Shown here piece after piece: positions 7,954 to 9,968 of a stretch of 9,968 nucleotides of DNA. Position 1 is the first letter of the stretch; each line of letters opens with the position of its first letter. Made by a program: the position numbers and the translations under genes. The notes below the pieces were generated by a model. The model was not told where the DNA came from. It ran no database searches and saw only the letters and a program-made list of their open reading frames with translations. The stretch comes from Nocardioidaceae bacterium (GTDB taxonomy: Bacteria > Actinomycetota > Actinomycetes > Propionibacteriales > Nocardioidaceae), in contig JACCSH010000319.1 in NCBI GenBank assembly GCA_013813125.1, forward strand, positions 1-9,968, given 5' to 3'.

Positions 7954-7983
7954 TTGACCCTCTCTGGCGACGGCGCGTACCGT
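7954..7983 (+). promoter_or_regulatory. candidate rpmH promoter
   Basis: TTGACC (7954-7959), an 18-base spacer and TACCGT (7978-7983) fit the TTGAC / TAnnnT pattern of actinobacterial housekeeping promoters. Transcription would start near 7990, giving a leader of almost 150 bases before the rpmH GTG. It would probably drive rpmH-rnpA-yidD-yidC. Confidence 0.5.
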
Positions 7984-8068
7984 GGCACAGTCGGTTGATC
8001 GCCGGCTCTTGCCGCATGTGCAAACCATGCCTTTCTTTAGCAATATGTCGATACGGCTCATCGTGAGC

Positions 8069-8092
8069 GGGTGGTGGAGGATGACACCACCT
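8069..8092 (+). repeat. hairpin in rpmH leader
   Basis: GGTGGTG (8070-8076) and CACCACC (8085-8091) form a perfect 7-bp stem with a possible outer G-U pair. The 8-base loop has the first ATG-like bases after a GGAGG run. A smaller hairpin, GCTCA-tcg-TGAGC, lies just before it at 8056-8068. Confidence 0.45.
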
Positions 8093-8136
8093 GGGTGCGG
8101 GGCGGGCCGTCGACCCGATTCTGGGAGCTCATGCTC

Positions 8137-8274
8137 GTGACGAAGCGCACTTTCCAACCGAACAACCGCCGCCGACACAAGACTCACGGGTTTCGGTTGC
8201 GCATGCGTACTCGTGCGGGGCGTTCGATCCTGGCGAGCCGTCGTCGCAAGGGCCGCAGCAACTTGGCCGTCTGA
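8137..8274 (+). CDS. rpmH: 50S ribosomal protein L34
   Basis: Small, very basic protein of the large ribosomal subunit. The 45 residues contain the family signature [11 protein letters not shown] (3-13), then [15 protein letters not shown] and a basic tail with RRRKGR. The GTG at 8137 is preferred: it gives the conserved M-T-K-R-T-F N-terminus and has GGGAG nine bases upstream. An ATG two codons earlier at 8131 is only three bases from that GGGAG, and a GTG at 8071 would add a non-conserved extension. It is the first gene of the plus-strand cluster, 21 bases before rnpA. The rpmH-rnpA pair next to dnaA is widely conserved in bacteria. Confidence 0.97.
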   Translation: MTKRTFQPNNRRRHKTHGFRLRMRTRAGRSILASRRRKGRSNLAV

Positions 8275-8295
8275 GCCGCCGCCGGCTTATAACGC

Positions 8296-8694
8296 ATGCT
8301 GTCGAAACCTCATCGCTTGCGTCGTCCCTGCGAGTTCGAACTCACGGTACGGCGCGGTCGGCGCGCATCCAGCGCGACCGTCGTCGTACACGCGGTGGCA
8401 AAGAGTTCGGCTCCTTTCCGCCGGGCGTCGACCCAGCGAGCCGAGGCGGAAAGCTCAGCCGCGGCGAAAAGAACGCCTGAAGTCGGGATCGTGGTCAGCA
8501 AGGCGGTAGGCAATGCCGTGCAGCGAAACCGGGTCAAGCGAAGGCTGCGACATGCGGCCAAGTCGCGCCTGGCTCAGCTCACCGGCCTGTTGGTCGTCAT
8601 ACGAGCGAATCCCTCGGCAGGATCGGCCACATCAGCGCAGCTGGCCGGAGACCTCGACCGGTGTTTGGCTCGCCTGAACAGCGGTAGCAGATGA
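8296..8694 (+). CDS. rnpA: ribonuclease P protein component
   Basis: Basic protein subunit of RNase P, which with the catalytic RNA removes 5' leaders from pre-tRNAs. 132 residues. Seen: the N-terminal RLRRPCEFELTVRRGRR with the conserved Phe, the basic helix signature RNRVKRRLRH (77-86) preceded by SKAVGNAV, and the C-terminal LVVIRANPSA strand. Residues about 37-60 form a Ser/Ala/Arg-rich insert, similar in place to the variable loop in other actinobacterial RnpA. The ATG start matches the family N-terminus, but no Shine-Dalgarno is visible in the 21 bases after rpmH, so translation may be coupled to rpmH. The stop overlaps the yidD start as ATGA. Confidence 0.97.
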   Translation: MLSKPHRLRRPCEFELTVRRGRRASSATVVVHAVAKSSAPFRRASTQRAEAESSAAAKRTPEVGIVVSKAVGNAVQRNRVKRRLRHAAKSRLAQLTGLLVVIRANPSAGSATSAQLAGDLDRCLARLNSGSR

Positions 8695-8963
8695 AGTGGC
8701 TGCTGATCGGCTCGCTGCGGCTCTATCGTCGCGTGGTCAGTCCCGTCTACGGTGACGTGTGCCGCTACCATCCGTCCTGCTCGGCTTATGGTCTTGAGTC
8801 GATCGAGCACCATGGTGCGTTGCGGGGAAGCTGGCTGGCAGTGCGACGAATCGGCCGGTGTCACCCCTGGGCTCTTGGTGGGCTGGATCCGGTGCCTGTG
8901 ACGTTCTCATGGCGGCTCCCTCCGCCGACTCTGGGCGGCTCGAAGAGCGAGGAGCTCACGTGA
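8691..8963 (+). CDS. yidD: membrane protein insertion efficiency factor YidD
   Basis: Small membrane-associated protein of the YidD family (PF01809), known to assist YidC-dependent insertion of inner-membrane proteins. 90 residues. Seen: a hydrophobic, amphipathic N-terminus with LRLYRRVVSP (9-18), then the family core CRYHPSCSAYGLESIEHHG (24-42) with C24 and C30, and RIGRCHPWALGGLDPVP (53-69) with C57. The ATG overlaps the end of rnpA by four bases and the TGA overlaps the yidC GTG by four bases, so translation is probably coupled on both sides. The last 20 residues are not conserved in the family. Confidence 0.95.
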   Translation: MKWLLIGSLRLYRRVVSPVYGDVCRYHPSCSAYGLESIEHHGALRGSWLAVRRIGRCHPWALGGLDPVPVTFSWRLPPPTLGGSKSEELT

Positions 8964-9922
8964 TCGACTTCTTTGTTGGTATCGGCGAGGCCATCATGTG
9001 GCCGCTCTACCACCTGACGTCGGGAATCTTGATTGTCTTTCACAGTCTCTTCGCCGAGAACCTGTCGATGCCGGCAGGTCTGTCGTGGGCGCTTGCGATC
9101 ATCGGCCTGACGATCGTCATTCGCATCCTGCTGATCCCGCTGTTCGTCAAGCAGATCAAGAACAGCCGCAACATGCAACTGCTGCAGCCGAAGGTCAAAG
9201 AGCTGCAGAAGAAGCACGGGCATGACCGCGAGCGGCTGACCCAGGAGACCATGAAGCTGTACAAGGAGACCGGCACCAACCCCCTTGCTTCCTGCCTCCC
9301 GCTGATCTTGCAGATGCCGATTTTCCTGGCGCTGTTCCGCACGCTCGACAAGGCGGCCAACCACGAGAAGGTCGGCTTTCTCACCGACGAGCACGTGGGT
9401 TCCGACTCCGACTCGCTCAGCGAGAGCGTCATCTTCGGGCTGGCGAAGATTTCCGATTCGTTCCTGAGCCAGGGGGTAACACTCTCGACGCAGATCACGA
9501 CGGCGAGCCTGGTCGTGCTCATGACGATCACGACGTTCACCACGCAGCGCCAGCTGATGCGCAAGAACATGCCCGAGTCCGCGCTCACGGGGCAGTACGC
9601 GCAGCAGCAGAAGATCCTGCTCTACGTGCTGCCCGTCGTCTTCGCCGTGGGTGGAATCTTCTTCCCAGTAGGCGTGCTGCTCTACTGGTCGACGTCGAAC
9701 CTGTGGACGATGGGTCAGCAGTTCTACGTCATCCGCAACAACCCCACCCCTGGTACTCCGGCATTCGACGCCAAGCAGGCTCGTGACCTGGCCAAGCACG
9801 GTCGTCGAGGCGCAACCGCTGTAACCGAGGTGATAGCGATGGACCCCCAGGACCTGAAACCCAAGGCGGTGCCCCGGGCCCAGCCCAAGAAGCAGTCCCG
9901 TAGCCAACGCAAGACCCGCTAG
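8960..9922 (+). CDS. yidC: membrane protein insertase YidC (Oxa1 family)
   Basis: Inserts and folds membrane proteins, alone or with SecYEG. The 320 residues form the short Gram-positive type without the large periplasmic domain. Five hydrophobic segments are visible at about 11-31, 42-64, 107-128, 178-197 and 217-241. R55 in TIVIRILLIPLF is the conserved hydrophilic-groove arginine. A cytosolic coiled-coil loop (about 68-100) follows, then TNPLASCLPLILQMPIFLALF. The basic tail (303-320) may contact the ribosome, though short for an actinobacterium. The GTG start overlaps the yidD stop as GTGA and has GAGGAG five bases upstream. An ATG at 8858 would lengthen the protein by 34 residues, but its frame there runs across yidD and is not conserved. 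I see no lipoprotein signal. Confidence 0.97.
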   Translation: MIDFFVGIGEAIMWPLYHLTSGILIVFHSLFAENLSMPAGLSWALAIIGLTIVIRILLIPLFVKQIKNSRNMQLLQPKVKELQKKHGHDRERLTQETMKLYKETGTNPLASCLPLILQMPIFLALFRTLDKAANHEKVGFLTDEHVGSDSDSLSESVIFGLAKISDSFLSQGVTLSTQITTASLVVLMTITTFTTQRQLMRKNMPESALTGQYAQQQKILLYVLPVVFAVGGIFFPVGVLLYWSTSNLWTMGQQFYVIRNNPTPGTPAFDAKQARDLAKHGRRGATAVTEVIAMDPQDLKPKAVPRAQPKKQSRSQRKTR

Positions 9923-9927
9923 CCCAG

Positions 9928-9944
9928 CGGGGGTGTTTGCCCCG
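9928..9944 (+). terminator. hairpin after yidC, possible terminator
   Basis: CGGGG (9928-9932) and CCCCG (9940-9944) pair around a 7-base loop, five bases after the yidC stop. No T-run follows. In relatives a jag/khpB-type gene often follows yidC and would lie beyond the window, so this could be a partial terminator or only a spacer hairpin. Confidence 0.3.
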
Positions 9945-9968
9945 TCGCCTCCCCACATCCAATCGCCA

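Larger units (their letters stand above)
7664..8136. other. dnaA-rpmH divergent intergenic region
   Basis: A 473-base non-coding gap between divergent dnaA and rpmH. From the dnaA side it holds a leader hairpin, three DnaA-box-like sites at 12-base steps, a candidate dnaA promoter, an inverted repeat, a direct repeat, a strong hairpin, two palindromes, a candidate rpmH promoter, and an rpmH leader with two hairpins and a short open frame running into the rpmH start. No conserved gene is seen. The density of symmetric elements between the two promoters (7825-7953) is notable and is itemised separately. Confidence 0.8.

Noticed and set aside
8016..8066. Short plus-strand frame in the rpmH leader with a CxxC start (MCKPC)
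   Set aside because: Sixteen codons with no ribosome binding site and no link to the rpmH start; three cysteines by chance is not evidence.
8861..9958. Minus-strand open frame of 365 codons
   Set aside because: Antisense to yidC, with a His/Arg/Gln/Asp-rich translation typical of a reversed membrane-protein gene.

Overview
This window is the chromosomal replication-origin region of a high-G+C Gram-positive bacterium (Actinomycetota). The evidence is the gene order, with gnd sitting between dnaN and recF. Actinobacterial protein features also support it: a RecF signature reading SHGESWS, a DUF721/DciA homologue after recF, a short YidC with a basic tail, and DnaA boxes of the TTGTCCACA type. 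G+C is high by eye, roughly 60-65%. I cannot assign a genus. The short DnaA linker (domain II) argues against Streptomyces itself.

Layout. The left two thirds is read on the minus strand in the order dnaA (7663-6221), dnaN, gnd, recF, dciA, gyrB (cut by the left edge). dnaN to dciA are tightly packed (gaps of 25 and 7 bases, then an 8-base overlap) and look like one operon. gyrB is set apart by a 356-base gap holding G+C-rich hairpins and a -10-like element. The right third is read on the plus strand: rpmH, rnpA, yidD, yidC, with 4-base overlaps at rnpA/yidD and yidD/yidC. No gene is disrupted; only gyrB is partial.

Two non-coding stretches matter. The dnaA-dnaN gap (5900-6220) is the expected place for oriC. 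It is less G+C-rich than its surroundings, has four DnaA-box-like 9-mers, three of them about 60 bases apart, and has a perfect 8-base inverted repeat centred between two of them. The divergent dnaA/rpmH gap (7664-8136) has a perfect DnaA box flanked by two weaker ones at 12-base steps, plausible promoters on both strands, and between those promoters a dense set of palindromes, hairpins and direct repeats.

Function. The minus-strand set supplies the initiator (DnaA), sliding clamp (DnaN), helicase-loading factor (DciA), gap repair (RecF) and supercoiling (GyrB), with one metabolic gene (gnd) embedded. The plus-strand set supplies a ribosomal protein (L34), the RNase P protein and the membrane-insertion pair YidD/YidC. 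I found no new gene system. The interest here is regulatory DNA around otherwise conserved genes, and all regulatory calls are by eye.
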